The notes: a model not told the origin generated them from the letters alone. Positions 42,473 to 51,335 are shown, counted from the stretch's first letter. The stretch is 64,000 nucleotides of DNA from CAG-390 sp003523225 (GCA_902461815.1 CABPZE010000008.1:14969-78968), one strand, 5' to 3'. Made by a program: numbers and translations.

Positions 42473-43846
42473 ATGCAAAATTCAGAGCTGACAATTGGGA
42501 TATCTGCAAAAATCAAATTAAATAAGTACGACACCGTTGCTCTTGCGGGCTGTGCGATAATTGCCGCGGCGGTCTGCGTTGCACAGATAAGCGGCAGTAC
42601 CATACTTATCGCATTGTGCCTGCTTGCGTTTTTGTTCTTTCATATCTGGTCGTGCATCCGCGATATGTCGCTTTCCGTGCTGCTGTTCTTCCTGCCGTGG
42701 AGTCCGCTGCTTAAGCTATATAAAGGCGGTATCTCATTTTTTACAATTGCACTGCTGCTCTCATGTGCGATCTATTTTGTAAAAAACAGATTTTCGTTTG
42801 ACACATATCAGATAATTATTCCCGCCCTCATCGCGGCGCTTACGCTTGTCGCAAAGGCGATAGGGAATAATTCAATTGACAAAAGCTATATGTTTTTTCT
42901 GATAATGCTCGTGCTTTTCCCCTGCGTTATCAAAAACAACAAGGGAGTTTTTGATTTCTGGAATCTTACGCTGTTTTTTGCGCTCGGAATAATCAGTGCC
43001 GCCCTGTCTGCACAGCAGGTTGCCGGATATCAGAATATTTCACAGTACATCAAGGTCGATTCCTACCTGCGCATTACGCGCTTGTCGGGCTATTACGGCG
43101 ACCCGAACTTTTATTCCGCGCATATCACGGCGTGTCTTGCGGGTGTTCAGCTTATACTGATGCGCGAAAGAAACCGGCTGCGTCAGGTCATGCTGCTTAT
43201 CATCTCGCTCGCATTGCTCTACTGCGGCCTGCTTTCGGCTTCAAAATCATTTGTTGTCGTCGCGGCATGTCTGGTGCTGGTGTGGATACCCATCCTGCTT
43301 GAAAAAAGCAACCGCAGCAACCGCTTCAGGCTGATAATGGGTATTATATGCGCCGTGCTTATCATGCTGTCCTCGTCGGCGTTTCAGGAGCTGTTGCGTA
43401 TTTTGGACGACAGGTTCTCTTACGCGGCAAATATTTCTCAGCTTACGACCGGACGAACCGAGATCTGGCTGCGCTATTTCAATGAATTTTCGCACAATGC
43501 GCTGCTTACGTTATTTGGCGAAGGCTTTTCCGCCGTCAACCTGTACGGTCGCGCGTCGCACAATTCGGTCATTCAGGGAATATATCAGTTCGGCATCATC
43601 GGCTTTCCGCTACTGTGCCTGTGGATGTATTTTATGCTGAAAAGCATTTTTGTCGACCTAAAAAGCATGAAGGGCTTGTGGGGAAGCGCTTTGCTGATGT
43701 GCATCGGAGTTGTGCTTCCGTGGATGGCGCTGGATATTCTGTTTTTTGATGAGCTGTTCCTTTTGCCGGTGTATGCCGCGGCAGGGGTCTTGTATATGCA
43801 AAGCAATTCTAATGCCCGCCTGACCTTGCAGAACAAAAATGCGTAG
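42473..43846 (+). CDS. O-antigen/capsule polymerase (Wzy-like, O-antigen ligase domain)
   Basis: 457 residues with about eleven membrane helices and a large loop in the second half containing RLSGYYGDPNFYSAHITACL and LTTGRTEIWLRYFNEFSHNA, both typical of the Wzy_C/O-antigen ligase family. It should join flipped repeat units on the outer face of the membrane. It is the last gene of the locus and is followed by a bidirectional terminator. Confidence 0.88.
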   Translation: MQNSELTIGISAKIKLNKYDTVALAGCAIIAAAVCVAQISGSTILIALCLLAFLFFHIWSCIRDMSLSVLLFFLPWSPLLKLYKGGISFFTIALLLSCAIYFVKNRFSFDTYQIIIPALIAALTLVAKAIGNNSIDKSYMFFLIMLVLFPCVIKNNKGVFDFWNLTLFFALGIISAALSAQQVAGYQNISQYIKVDSYLRITRLSGYYGDPNFYSAHITACLAGVQLILMRERNRLRQVMLLIISLALLYCGLLSASKSFVVVAACLVLVWIPILLEKSNRSNRFRLIMGIICAVLIMLSSSAFQELLRILDDRFSYAANISQLTTGRTEIWLRYFNEFSHNALLTLFGEGFSAVNLYGRASHNSVIQGIYQFGIIGFPLLCLWMYFMLKSIFVDLKSMKGLWGSALLMCIGVVLPWMALDILFFDELFLLPVYAAAGVLYMQSNSNARLTLQNKNA

Positions 43847-43893
43847 CAGGTAAATGCAAAAATCCGACGTGCTTTTACCGCAAATAAAATAAT

Positions 43894-43936
43894 TCCGGGA
43901 ACGGCGATAGGAAGATCGCCGTTCCCGGATGCTTTT
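43894..43936. terminator. Bidirectional terminator ending the polysaccharide locus
   Basis: TCCGGGAACGGCGAT and its complement form a 15-bp stem with loop AGGAAG. GCTTTTATG follows on the plus strand and AATTATTTTATTT on the minus strand. Confidence 0.9.
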
Positions 43937-43983
43937 ATGCGGCATATCCAGCCGCAGGGGGCTATGTTCAATTACAGTACGAC

Positions 43984-44361
43984 TCAGCTTGCGAGCGGAA
44001 CGCCGTTTGCGTCGGCTGTATAGCCTTCCTTGCCCATGAGATAGAAGATACCTTCGATAAGTCCCCAGATCTCCATCGGCAATGCGCCAATACCGCAGGT
44101 GAGAAGCGAGACAAGCAGCTGAATAAGCGCTCTCTTGGTGAAGCCGAGGTAGAAGTTGTGAATGCCGAGACCGCCGAGCAGTATGCCGAGCAGACCTGCG
44201 ACCAATTTTGACTTGGGCGCGCCGGTTCCGGGCTGAGGCTGAGGCTGGGGCTGAGGCTGTGCCTGATTCTGAGCCTGAGCATCCCCTGTTACTGACTGAC
44301 CGCAGTTGGGGCAGAAAGCTACGCCATCCTGTACCTGAGCACCGCAATTCTTGCAAAACAT
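43984..44361 (-). CDS. Zinc-ribbon and TM2-domain membrane protein
   Basis: 125 residues with AGGAGG upstream. A zinc ribbon MFCKNCGAQV...FCPNCGQ (two CxxC) is followed by a QPQPQPQP linker and a TM2 domain (LVAGLLGILLGGLGIHNFYL, GFTKRALIQLLVSLL, GIGALPMEIWGLIEGIFYL). TM2 proteins are small membrane proteins of unclear function. An operator matching those of the XRE gene lies about 90 bp upstream, so it is probably controlled by that regulator. Confidence 0.88.
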   Translation of the reverse strand: MFCKNCGAQVQDGVAFCPNCGQSVTGDAQAQNQAQPQPQPQPQPGTGAPKSKLVAGLLGILLGGLGIHNFYLGFTKRALIQLLVSLLTCGIGALPMEIWGLIEGIFYLMGKEGYTADANGVPLAS

Positions 44362-44448
44362 GGATTGAATCCTCCTGTATAATCATTTGCGGAACAAACT
44401 TAAATAAATTATTCCTATTTAATTATGACATACAATGACTGCTCTTGA

Positions 44449-44463
44449 GTAACAATATGTTAC
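44449..44463. promoter_or_regulatory. GTAACA-N3-TGTTAC operator upstream of the TM2 gene
   Basis: A perfect inverted repeat GTAACA-ATA-TGTTAC. It matches the two sites in front of the XRE regulator gene. Confidence 0.75.
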
Positions 44464-44544
44464 ATTAAGGCTCCCGGGCGCAGATTTATTCAAAAACACG
44501 ACACAATATTATTTTATCGGTTTGTTAATGAAAATCCTCTGCGC

Positions 44545-44769
44545 TTATTGGTGCAAGCCGTATTTCGGCGTAAAGTTTTTGCCTGTGATAAGGTAGTCGA
44601 CAGATACGTCAAAGTACTGTGAAAGCAGCAGAAGCATCTGAAGATCGGGGCTTCTTTTTCCGTTTTCGTAATATGACAAAGCCTCGCGGCTTATCGACAG
44701 ATCCATTGCGACCTTCAGCTGTGTGTAGCCCTTCTTTTTTCTGATCTCCCGGAGACCCACCATCTTCAT
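44545..44769 (-). CDS. XRE-family (Cro/CI-type) transcriptional regulator
   Basis: 74 residues from MKMVGLREIRKKKGYTQLKV; GGAGGA lies 11 nt before this start. The HTH_3 domain is complete: REIRKKKGYTQLKVAMDLSI, SREALSYYENGKRSPDLQML and LLSQYFDVSVDYLI. With no further domain it is a simple repressor. Two inverted repeats of one consensus lie in its own upstream region and a third before the neighbouring TM2 gene, so autoregulation and control of that gene are expected. Confidence 0.92.
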   Translation of the reverse strand: MKMVGLREIRKKKGYTQLKVAMDLSISREALSYYENGKRSPDLQMLLLLSQYFDVSVDYLITGKNFTPKYGLHQ

Positions 44770-44847
44770 TACTGCTTTTATCCTCCGATATGCAAAACCA
44801 AACGAATAAGGACCGTCAAGTTTTTTCGTTTGACTATTGACATCATA

Positions 44848-44886
44848 GTAACAATATGCTACAATATTATTGTAACAACATGTTAC
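44848..44886. promoter_or_regulatory. Two GTAACA-N3-TGTTAC operators upstream of the XRE gene
   Basis: 44848-44862 reads GTAACA-ATA-TGCTAC (one mismatch) and 44872-44886 reads GTAACA-ACA-TGTTAC (perfect; the flanking T/A also pair). Centres are 24 bp apart, about two helical turns, which suits cooperative binding. Confidence 0.8.
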
Positions 44887-45049
44887 AATTATTCTACACT
44901 GTGTCACAGGTGAGGCAATCGCAACATTTTTTCATACATAAGCGGCGAGCATAATCAAAGGATGAATATCAACTGTCAAAAATGATATTTTCCGGTGTCT
45001 TCACTGTGTAAAACAGCTTCAGAAATCATTTTAAGGAGGATCTTTATCC

Positions 45050-45508
45050 ATGTTCTGTAAAAATTGTGGAGCTCAACTGCCGGACGGTTCAGCCTTCTGC
45101 ACCAATTGCGGTACTCCGCTCGGAGAAAATACCCAGACGACGAATGCAGCTCCTGCGCAGGATCCGTATGACCACACGTCGGAATTTGATGCAAAGGATA
45201 TATCGGAAAACAAGGTCATATCCATGCTGGTATATCTGATGGGCGCAGTGGGAATTGTCATTGCCCTGCTGGCAAGCCATTCGTCACCGTATGCTGCGTT
45301 TCATGTCCGCCAGGCTCTGAAATTTACGGTCGTCAATATTCTTATGGCGATCTGCACGGTTCTGCTGTGCTGGACATTTATCGTGCCGATAGCATACTTG
45401 ATAATGCTTGTTGTTCTTTGGGTCATCAAGATAATATGCTTCTTCCAGATCTGCGCGGGCAAAGCAAAAGAGCCAGCGATTATCCGCAGCCTGGGCTTTC
45501 TGAAATAA
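45050..45508 (+). CDS. Zinc-ribbon membrane protein (DUF4870-like)
   Basis: 152 residues with AAGGAGG upstream. N-terminal zinc ribbon MFCKNCGAQL...FCTNCGTPL, an acidic linker, then membrane segments (VISMLVYLMGAVGIVIALLA, VNILMAICTVLLCWTFIVPI, AYLIMLVVLWVIKIICFFQI) with HVRQALKF between. Function unknown. It stands 15 bp before another zinc-ribbon gene and diverges from the XRE gene. Confidence 0.82.
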   Translation: MFCKNCGAQLPDGSAFCTNCGTPLGENTQTTNAAPAQDPYDHTSEFDAKDISENKVISMLVYLMGAVGIVIALLASHSSPYAAFHVRQALKFTVVNILMAICTVLLCWTFIVPIAYLIMLVVLWVIKIICFFQICAGKAKEPAIIRSLGFLK

Positions 45509-45523
45509 TTCCAGGGGTGTATT

Positions 45524-45985
45524 ATGCTTTGCAGTAATTGCGGCTCAAAACTGCCGGACAACGCAGTTTTTTGTCCAAACTGCGGTCAGTCCGTGCTGCC
45601 CGATGCACCCAAAAATCAGCCGGGAGATCCAACTGCGACAAATGAAGCTGTCACAGTCCCGGGAAACGGGCTTGGTATCGCATCTATGGTGCTGGGGATA
45701 CTGTCGCTTGTTTTCATGTGTATTTTCTATCTCGGTATACCTATGAGCATTATCGGGTTGGTCTTAGGAGCTGTATCCATACATAAAGCCAAAGCGGTCA
45801 ATATGAAGAATGGCATGGCAGTAGCCGGGGTCACCTGCTCCATAATAAGTATAGTATTATATGCGGTACTTATTATTCTGTATGGATTTATTCTGATGAC
45901 CAGTCTTACAACTCTTTTCGGCCAATCGATCAGTGATCTGTGGGAGATGCTGTCAACCGCTCGGATTCATACTTCATGCTTATGA
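45524..45985 (+). CDS. Zinc-ribbon membrane protein (DUF4190-like)
   Basis: 153 residues. Zinc ribbon MLCSNCGSKL...FCPNCGQSV, a Pro/Thr linker, then GNGLGIASMVLGILSLVFMC and GIPMSIIGLVLGAVSIHKAK followed by a third helix, as in DUF4190 proteins. Cotranscribed with the previous gene. The C-terminus ends at a good terminator. Function unknown. Confidence 0.82.
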   Translation: MLCSNCGSKLPDNAVFCPNCGQSVLPDAPKNQPGDPTATNEAVTVPGNGLGIASMVLGILSLVFMCIFYLGIPMSIIGLVLGAVSIHKAKAVNMKNGMAVAGVTCSIISIVLYAVLIILYGFILMTSLTTLFGQSISDLWEMLSTARIHTSCL

Positions 45986-46031
45986 ACATTCCCGAATGAC
46001 AATGCTGCTGTTACAAAAAGCTTGCAGAGAA

Positions 46032-46070
46032 AAAATTGCCGGTGCGCAAATGCGCACCGGCAATTTTTGC
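46032..46070 (+). terminator. Terminator of the zinc-ribbon pair
   Basis: A stem of about 17 bp (AAAATTGCCGGTGCGCA and complement) with a very short loop, followed by TTGC; the A-run on the left makes it usable in the opposite direction for the gene at 46097. Confidence 0.88.
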
Positions 46071-46096
46071 AGAATACAGCTTGTATTTCAGGGCTA

Positions 46097-46660
46097 TCAG
46101 CCTATGATCTCTCCCTTTTCGTTGAAAAGGGGGAGCTTTTCAAGATAGATAAGGTCGTCTCTCTTCTGGGCGTCGCCCTCGGCAAGGATCGCCATGCGTC
46201 CGCATATGATCCCTCCCGCGGCTTCCACAAGATGCTCAAGGGCGCGCAGAGATTCTCCGGTGGAGATAACATCGTCAACGATGAGTATGCGCTTGCCCTT
46301 CATCAGCTCCGCGTCAGCGGTATCAAGGCAGAGCTTCTGCTCCTTGGCGGTGGTGATCGAGTGCTCTGTCACCTCCATGACTCCGGTCATATAGAGCTTC
46401 GGACCCTTGCGTGCAACGAAATACTTCTGATTTCCGGCAAGGCGCGCCATTTCGTGCGCCAGCGGGATCCCCTTTGCCTCGGCGGTTATTATGTAGTCGT
46501 ATTCGGGCGCGCGGTCGAGCAGTCCCTGCGCGCAGGCGGTGGTCAGCTCGGGGTCGCCGAATATTATAAACGCTCCGATGTAAAGATGCTCGTTCAGCGG
46601 GCAGAGCGGCAGTGCGCGGTCAAGTCCCGCTATTTTCATTTTATGATATAGCATATCCAT
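46097..46660 (-). CDS. Purine phosphoribosyltransferase (Apt-like)
   Basis: 187 residues. The PRPP-binding motif ILIVDDVISTGESLRAL is complete; YDYIITAEAKGIPLAHEMAR and NQKYFVARKGPKLYM match the adenine/xanthine phosphoribosyltransferase group. It would salvage a purine base into its nucleotide; which base is uncertain. It has its own promoter (TTGACT 46718-46713, TATAGT 46695-46690 on the minus strand). Confidence 0.82.
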   Translation of the reverse strand: MDMLYHKMKIAGLDRALPLCPLNEHLYIGAFIIFGDPELTTACAQGLLDRAPEYDYIITAEAKGIPLAHEMARLAGNQKYFVARKGPKLYMTGVMEVTEHSITTAKEQKLCLDTADAELMKGKRILIVDDVISTGESLRALEHLVEAAGGIICGRMAILAEGDAQKRDDLIYLEKLPLFNEKGEIIG

Positions 46661-46689
46661 ATCCTCCGGTTCCTTTATACTTTAATTAT

Positions 46690-46718
46690 ACTATAAATCC
46701 AATCGGACAAACAGTCAA
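46690..46718 (-). promoter_or_regulatory. Promoter of the phosphoribosyltransferase gene
   Basis: On the minus strand TTGACT, 17-bp spacer, TATAGT, with an overlapping TATAAT five bases further on. A small hairpin (GACTGC-AA-GCAGTC) at about 46730-46743 lies between it and pepT. Confidence 0.7.
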
Positions 46719-46744
46719 GTAAGCTACCGACTGCTTGCAGTCCT

Positions 46745-47974
46745 TTAATGCTTCACAATACCCGCCGCGTCGGTCAGGATGCGGACAAGAATGTCGGCGG
46801 TCTTGCAGAGGGACTCAACGGGAATATATTCAAATCTTGAATGGAAGTTCTCGCCGCCGGTGCAGAGGTTGGGGCAGGGCAGACCCATGTATGAGAGCCG
46901 TGCGCCGTCCGTGCCGCCGCGTATCGGTCTGATTATCGGCTCAACTCCCTCGGCGCGCATGGCGGCTTCCGCACGCTCCACGATATACATATGCTGCTCG
47001 ATTATCTCGCGCATATTGCGGTAGGAATCGCTGATGTCGCATACCGCGCTGCCGTCGCCGTATTTTTTATTGATAAAATCGGCAGCCGCGGCAAAAATGC
47101 GTTTGCGAGCCTCAAATGCGGCGGCGTCATGGTCACGGATTATATACTCGACCCACGCGTGCTCGACCTGACCCTCCATTGAGTCCAAGTGGTAAAAGCC
47201 TTCATAGCCCTCGGTGTGTGCCGGGTCTTCGCCTTCCGGAAGCAGGGATATGAACTCCGCCGCCATAAGCGCGGCGTTTTTCATGTGTCCCTTTGCCGAG
47301 CCGGGATGAATTGCGATCCCGTGAAAATCCACTCTGCCGGAGGCGGCGTTGAAGCATTCGTATTCCATCTCGCCAAGCGCTCCGCCGTCCACCGTATAGG
47401 CGTAGTCAGCGCCGAAGGCGGCAACGTCAAAGTGGTCGGCTCCAGCGCCTATCTCCTCGTCGGGGGTAAAGCATATGCGCACGCCGCCGTGCGGCGCGCC
47501 CGAGCTTATCAGCCGCTCCGCCGCCGTGACTATTTCGGCAATGCCCGCCTTGTCGTCAGCGCCGAGAAGCGTCGTTCCGTCGGTGACGATAAGCTGAGAG
47601 CCGACATAACCTGCAAGGGAGGGATAGTCCCCGGCGCGCATGACGATGCCGCGGTCGGCGTTGAGGGTAATGTCGCCGCCTAAATACCCGACGATGCGCG
47701 GCTTTATATGTTCGTCGGACGCCTCGTCGGAGGTGTCCATGTGCGCCACAAGACCTATTACGGGAGCGCCCTCACAGCCCGGAGTCGCCGCAAGAGAGGC
47801 GGTGACATAACCGTTTTCGTCCATAGCGGCGTCAAAAAGCCCGATGCCCTTCAGCTCCTGCACCAGATACTCGCCCAGCCGTTTTTGCTTTTCACTGCTG
47901 GGGCAGGTGTCGGAATATTTGTCCGACATTGTGGGAAAGGAAACGTATTTCAAAAATCTTTCGGTGATGTTCAT
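46745..47974 (-). CDS. pepT: Peptidase T (tripeptide aminopeptidase)
   Basis: 409 residues, normal length. M20B motifs: GLVAHMDTSDEAS (first zinc His and Asp), TTLLGADDKAGIAE (bridging Asp), ICFTPDEEIGAGADHFD (catalytic Glu-Glu), YTVDGG, RGGTDGARLSYMGLPCPNL and GGENFHSRFEYIPV (last zinc His). It is a cytoplasmic di-zinc enzyme that releases N-terminal residues from tripeptides. The start overlaps the stop of the upstream LRR gene by 4 bp, so they are translationally coupled. Confidence 0.97.
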   Translation of the reverse strand: MNITERFLKYVSFPTMSDKYSDTCPSSEKQKRLGEYLVQELKGIGLFDAAMDENGYVTASLAATPGCEGAPVIGLVAHMDTSDEASDEHIKPRIVGYLGGDITLNADRGIVMRAGDYPSLAGYVGSQLIVTDGTTLLGADDKAGIAEIVTAAERLISSGAPHGGVRICFTPDEEIGAGADHFDVAAFGADYAYTVDGGALGEMEYECFNAASGRVDFHGIAIHPGSAKGHMKNAALMAAEFISLLPEGEDPAHTEGYEGFYHLDSMEGQVEHAWVEYIIRDHDAAAFEARKRIFAAAADFINKKYGDGSAVCDISDSYRNMREIIEQHMYIVERAEAAMRAEGVEPIIRPIRGGTDGARLSYMGLPCPNLCTGGENFHSRFEYIPVESLCKTADILVRILTDAAGIVKH

Positions 47975-49023
47975 TTTGTTTTACCGTCCGTGCAGATAAT
48001 TTCTTTTGCCTTAAGCAGCTCCTCGCCGCCGGCTGACAGCAGCGATTCAAGGCGCGCACGGCTGCCGTTGAAGGTAACGCTGGACACTGCTTCGCAGCCG
48101 GAGAACGCCTGTGCCTCTACCGTTTCAAGCGATGCGGGCAGAGTGATATCGGCAAGCGCAGTACAGCCGCCGAAGGCGCGGTATCCGAGAAATACCGTTC
48201 CCTCAGGCAGGGAGACAGACGAGAGCGCGGTACAGCCGTCAAAGGCGCGCTGTGATATGTTGACAAGTCCGCTGCCGAAGCGCACCTCACTGAGCGCCGT
48301 ACAGTCGGAAAAGGCATTTTCGCCGATTTCGGTAACTGCGTCCGGAAGCTCGATGGCTTCCAATCGCTTACATGTTGAAAATGCTCGCTTGGCTATGATC
48401 CTGACTGACGGCGGCAGTGATACCGCGGTCAGAAAGTCACAGCGCCAGAATGAGCCTTCGGCAATGCCGCGCACCAGCTCGCCGTTGAAAACGTCGGGGA
48501 TCTCGACCTTCCCCTCGCCGTGGTACAGCTCGGAGTCAAATTTAAGCATACCCGGCTCGTCGTCCTCGTCAAAGGAGAACCACGGCATGGTCTCGGAGGT
48601 GCCCGTCAGCACGTCGTCGCGTCCGGCAAGGGCGCGCGCCTGCTCAAGAATGCACTTTTTTACGTATTCGTCGCTGTCACGGTAGCCGTCCATAGCGTCA
48701 AAGGCGTCCATGGCGGCGGCATAGCTGCCCGACTTGTAAAGCTCCATGGCTTTTGAATAGCGCGATTCCGGGATGAGATACATCGAGAAAAGCGCCCAAA
48801 GACCCACCGCCAGAGCAACGGCGGCAATGCCGCCGCACACCGACAGTATAATGATGCGCCGACGCTTTTTCTCTTGCCGGGTCAGCGCGTCGCGGCGGCG
48901 ACCCGCCGCGCGCTCCATGTATATCTTCTGCCTTTCGGCACTGCTCAGGTGCCGCTTTGCGCCCTCACCCGATGCGGGCGTACCGTCCGCGCGGACTTCT
49001 TCTTTTTTCTCAGACTCGCTCAT
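47971..49023 (-). CDS. Membrane protein with BspA-like leucine-rich repeats
   Basis: 350 residues. A charged cytoplasmic N-terminus (about 55 residues) precedes one membrane helix (IIILSVCGGIAAVALAVGLW). A short TPR-like stretch follows (YKSGSYAAAMDAFDAMDGYR). The rest is about six BspA-type repeats of 23 residues (FSTCKRLEAIELPDAVTEIG, FSDCTALSEVRFGSGLVNIS, FDGCTALSSVSLPEGTVFLG). Such repeats mediate protein binding at the surface. It starts next to the EEP gene and ends overlapping pepT, so the three form an operon. Confidence 0.88.
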   Translation of the reverse strand: MSESEKKEEVRADGTPASGEGAKRHLSSAERQKIYMERAAGRRRDALTRQEKKRRRIIILSVCGGIAAVALAVGLWALFSMYLIPESRYSKAMELYKSGSYAAAMDAFDAMDGYRDSDEYVKKCILEQARALAGRDDVLTGTSETMPWFSFDEDDEPGMLKFDSELYHGEGKVEIPDVFNGELVRGIAEGSFWRCDFLTAVSLPPSVRIIAKRAFSTCKRLEAIELPDAVTEIGENAFSDCTALSEVRFGSGLVNISQRAFDGCTALSSVSLPEGTVFLGYRAFGGCTALADITLPASLETVEAQAFSGCEAVSSVTFNGSRARLESLLSAGGEELLKAKEIICTDGKTK

Positions 49024-49877
49024 TACTGTTCCTTGGGTACAAAGGTCGGGGAGACCGGCTTTTCGACCCGCGGGAGTATCTTGCAGTCAACGTAGATAGG
49101 ACAGTGGTCGGAAACGTCAAGCGCCTCCTGCTCGGTTATGACATTGAAAACTTTTACGTCAAGCTGGTCTCTGCCGTACACGAACATATGGTCGATGGCG
49201 TTAAGGTGACAGCCCTTGGGCGCAGGTCCGTTTTCGTAGCTGTTGGTTTCGGGATTATACACCGCGTAGGGGTGATGGGTGTTTGAAAGACTTGCGTACT
49301 CCGAGGCGGCAATGCGCATATCCAGCGCTCCGGTGGAGGTAAGCTCGCAGTAGCCGGGCGCGCCTATCTTCATGTTAAGGTCGCCCATTGCAACCACGGG
49401 AACGCCGTATTCCACCTGCATATAGTGCGCGTATGCCGTCATCTGCTTTGCGTCGTATACGCGCGCAAGATCAGACTCCGGACCGTTTCTCCACCAGTAA
49501 TGGGTGGAGATAACGCCTATTCTCATACCGTCGTCGAGCTTTTCGAGCACTGCCCACGCAAGGCTCTTGCTCTGATGGTTGTTAAGCCCGTCGTAAAGAT
49601 GCCAGCCGCAGTCAACGACACTGAAGACGCCCTTTCTGATAAGCAGAGGGGTGTTGTCAAGCAGTCCCTTGGTGTCCGGCTTCAGCAGCTCGTACTTTTC
49701 CTCAAGCAGTCCGAGGAGTCGGGAGTCGTAAAGATTCTGGGTCATTTCCTGAAGTCCCAGCACGTCGGGCTGGTGACGGAAATATATCTCTGCAAGATGC
49801 AGGTCGCGGTCGTGAACCTCTCCGCACCAGATGTTGTGCGACATGATCCTGATGTCTGATCTCTTTTCGTAGCTCAT
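49023..49877 (-). CDS. Endonuclease/exonuclease/phosphatase (EEP) family hydrolase
   Basis: 284 residues from MSYEKRSDIRIMSHNIWCGE; AGGCAGGA lies upstream. EEP motifs: SHNIWC, VLGLQEMT (metal-binding Glu), GVISTHYWWR, VVAMGDLNM and LDVSDHCPIYVD (catalytic His). There is no signal peptide, so it acts inside the cell. The substrate may be nucleic acid, a sphingomyelin-like lipid or a sugar phosphate; the sequence does not decide. It is the first gene of the EEP-LRR-pepT unit. Confidence 0.88.
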   Translation of the reverse strand: MSYEKRSDIRIMSHNIWCGEVHDRDLHLAEIYFRHQPDVLGLQEMTQNLYDSRLLGLLEEKYELLKPDTKGLLDNTPLLIRKGVFSVVDCGWHLYDGLNNHQSKSLAWAVLEKLDDGMRIGVISTHYWWRNGPESDLARVYDAKQMTAYAHYMQVEYGVPVVAMGDLNMKIGAPGYCELTSTGALDMRIAASEYASLSNTHHPYAVYNPETNSYENGPAPKGCHLNAIDHMFVYGRDQLDVKVFNVITEQEALDVSDHCPIYVDCKILPRVEKPVSPTFVPKEQ

Positions 49878-50121
49878 AATAAAATTCCTGCCTTTCCCGT
49901 AATGCGGGACAGACTGCCAAAGCATCGGCTTTTCCGCAGCCAGGCTGCCTGAACCGCATCCGATATAAATATAAAATGTACTGATGATATTTTATCACAA
50001 CAGCGGCGGGATGTAAATAGCCGGGGCGAATTTTTGCCCCTCCGATGGGTGAAAAGACACAAAAAACGCATTTGCCGTTTCGAAAAAAACAACATTTTGA
50101 TATAATAGTATGGGTTTTTTG

Positions 50122-50150
50122 TTGACTTTCTCCACACTGTGTTATATAAT
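50122..50150 (+). promoter_or_regulatory. Promoter of the secreted Thr/Pro-repeat protein
   Basis: TTGACT (50122-50127), 17-bp spacer, TATAAT (50145-50150). A second TATAAT at about 50100 could mark an upstream start. The rest of the 49878-50198 gap shows nothing else. Confidence 0.82.
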
Positions 50151-50198
50151 TAAGTACAGAGCGCCGATGGCGCTATTAATCCCAAAGGAGATAATACA

Positions 50199-51188
50199 AT
50201 GGTCAAAAACAAAATTTTAGTTTCTCTTTCAGTTTTCATGCTTATTGCGGTAATGCTTTCGGCATTCGTACCGGCGGCATACGCGACCACGGCGGAGGAG
50301 GACTGGTATTCCGGCGCCGTTGACGGCGAGCTCCTTTACACCGTTGACTTTGCCGGCGACAAGTATTTCAAGCCCGAAGTTATTTCAGGTACTCCCAACA
50401 TGGTGGTCGATCCCACCGACAGCAAAAAAGTGACTGTAAACAGCAGCACCGACAAAAAGGCTTCCTGGTGGGGCGGATATGTCACCTGCCTGCCGCTTAA
50501 CGAAACCACAAACTACACAATTTACTTCAGCGCCACACGTCCCGAGCGCGCCGCATTCGGCTTTTACATTGACTGCGTTTCCATATGCGCCTACGGTGCA
50601 TACGGATATCTTGACCAGATGCGCATTATGCAGGGCACTGCCTCTCTGCCCGGACACGGATATGTAAAGTATGAAGAAAAGAACTACACAGTTCCCGGCT
50701 ACGGCGAACCGCAGGAGTATGCCTTTGAGGTTTGCGGTGTAAACCAGACCTTTGCGTTCTATATCAAGACCGCCAACGGCATATACGAGCTGGTTGACGA
50801 ATCCGCTCCCGGCGAGGCTACCTTCTACAGCGATCACCTGGGTATCTTCCTTTACGCTTATTATTCCGCTATGTTCACCGACATCAGCGATATGAGGATC
50901 CACCGCGGCCTTGCGTTCGGTGACCCCACACCCATAACCACCGAAGCTCCCGAGACCACAAAGGCTCCCGAGACCACAAAGAAGCCCGAGACCACAAAGG
51001 CTCCCGAAACTACAAAGGCTCCCGAGACCACAGTCGAAGTTACCGAGGCTCCCGTTGAGTCCGATGCAGTCACCACATCTGCCCCTGAGCAGAAGAAGGG
51101 CTGCGGCTCCTCTGTTGCCGTGCCGGCTCTTGCCGCAGTGATACTTGGCGGCGCCGTGGTATTCACACGCAGAAAAAAACGCTTCTGA
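50199..51188 (+). CDS. Secreted cell-surface protein with TTKAPE repeats and C-terminal membrane anchor
   Basis: 329 residues with AAAGGAG upstream. A signal peptide ends VPAAYA. The middle (about 30-240) is a beta-rich domain with many aromatic residues and no motif I recognise. Next come five imperfect APETTK repeats, a flexible wall-spanning stalk. The tail is KKGCGSSVAVPALAAVILGG followed by a short helix and RRKKRF: a Gly-Cys-Gly-Ser motif just before the membrane segment, in place of LPXTG. It has its own promoter and terminator. Confidence 0.82.
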   Translation: MVKNKILVSLSVFMLIAVMLSAFVPAAYATTAEEDWYSGAVDGELLYTVDFAGDKYFKPEVISGTPNMVVDPTDSKKVTVNSSTDKKASWWGGYVTCLPLNETTNYTIYFSATRPERAAFGFYIDCVSICAYGAYGYLDQMRIMQGTASLPGHGYVKYEEKNYTVPGYGEPQEYAFEVCGVNQTFAFYIKTANGIYELVDESAPGEATFYSDHLGIFLYAYYSAMFTDISDMRIHRGLAFGDPTPITTEAPETTKAPETTKKPETTKAPETTKAPETTVEVTEAPVESDAVTTSAPEQKKGCGSSVAVPALAAVILGGAVVFTRRKKRF

Positions 51189-51238
51189 GACCCGCGGCGC
51201 ACTAAAGCGTCCGCATACATAAACTGAATTTTTATGCT

Positions 51239-51290
51239 GGACTGCCGTGCCGCCGGTAATTTGCCGGTAGCACGGCAGTCCCCGGCTTTT
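51239..51290 (+). terminator. Terminator of the secreted protein gene
   Basis: GGACTGCCGTGC (51239-51250) pairs with GCACGGCAGTCC (51270-51281), with an inner stem; CCGGCTTTTG follows. Confidence 0.8.
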
Positions 51291-51335
51291 GACTGCCAGA
51301 ATTGTGAACAAAATTTAAACAATGCGGATCGGCGC

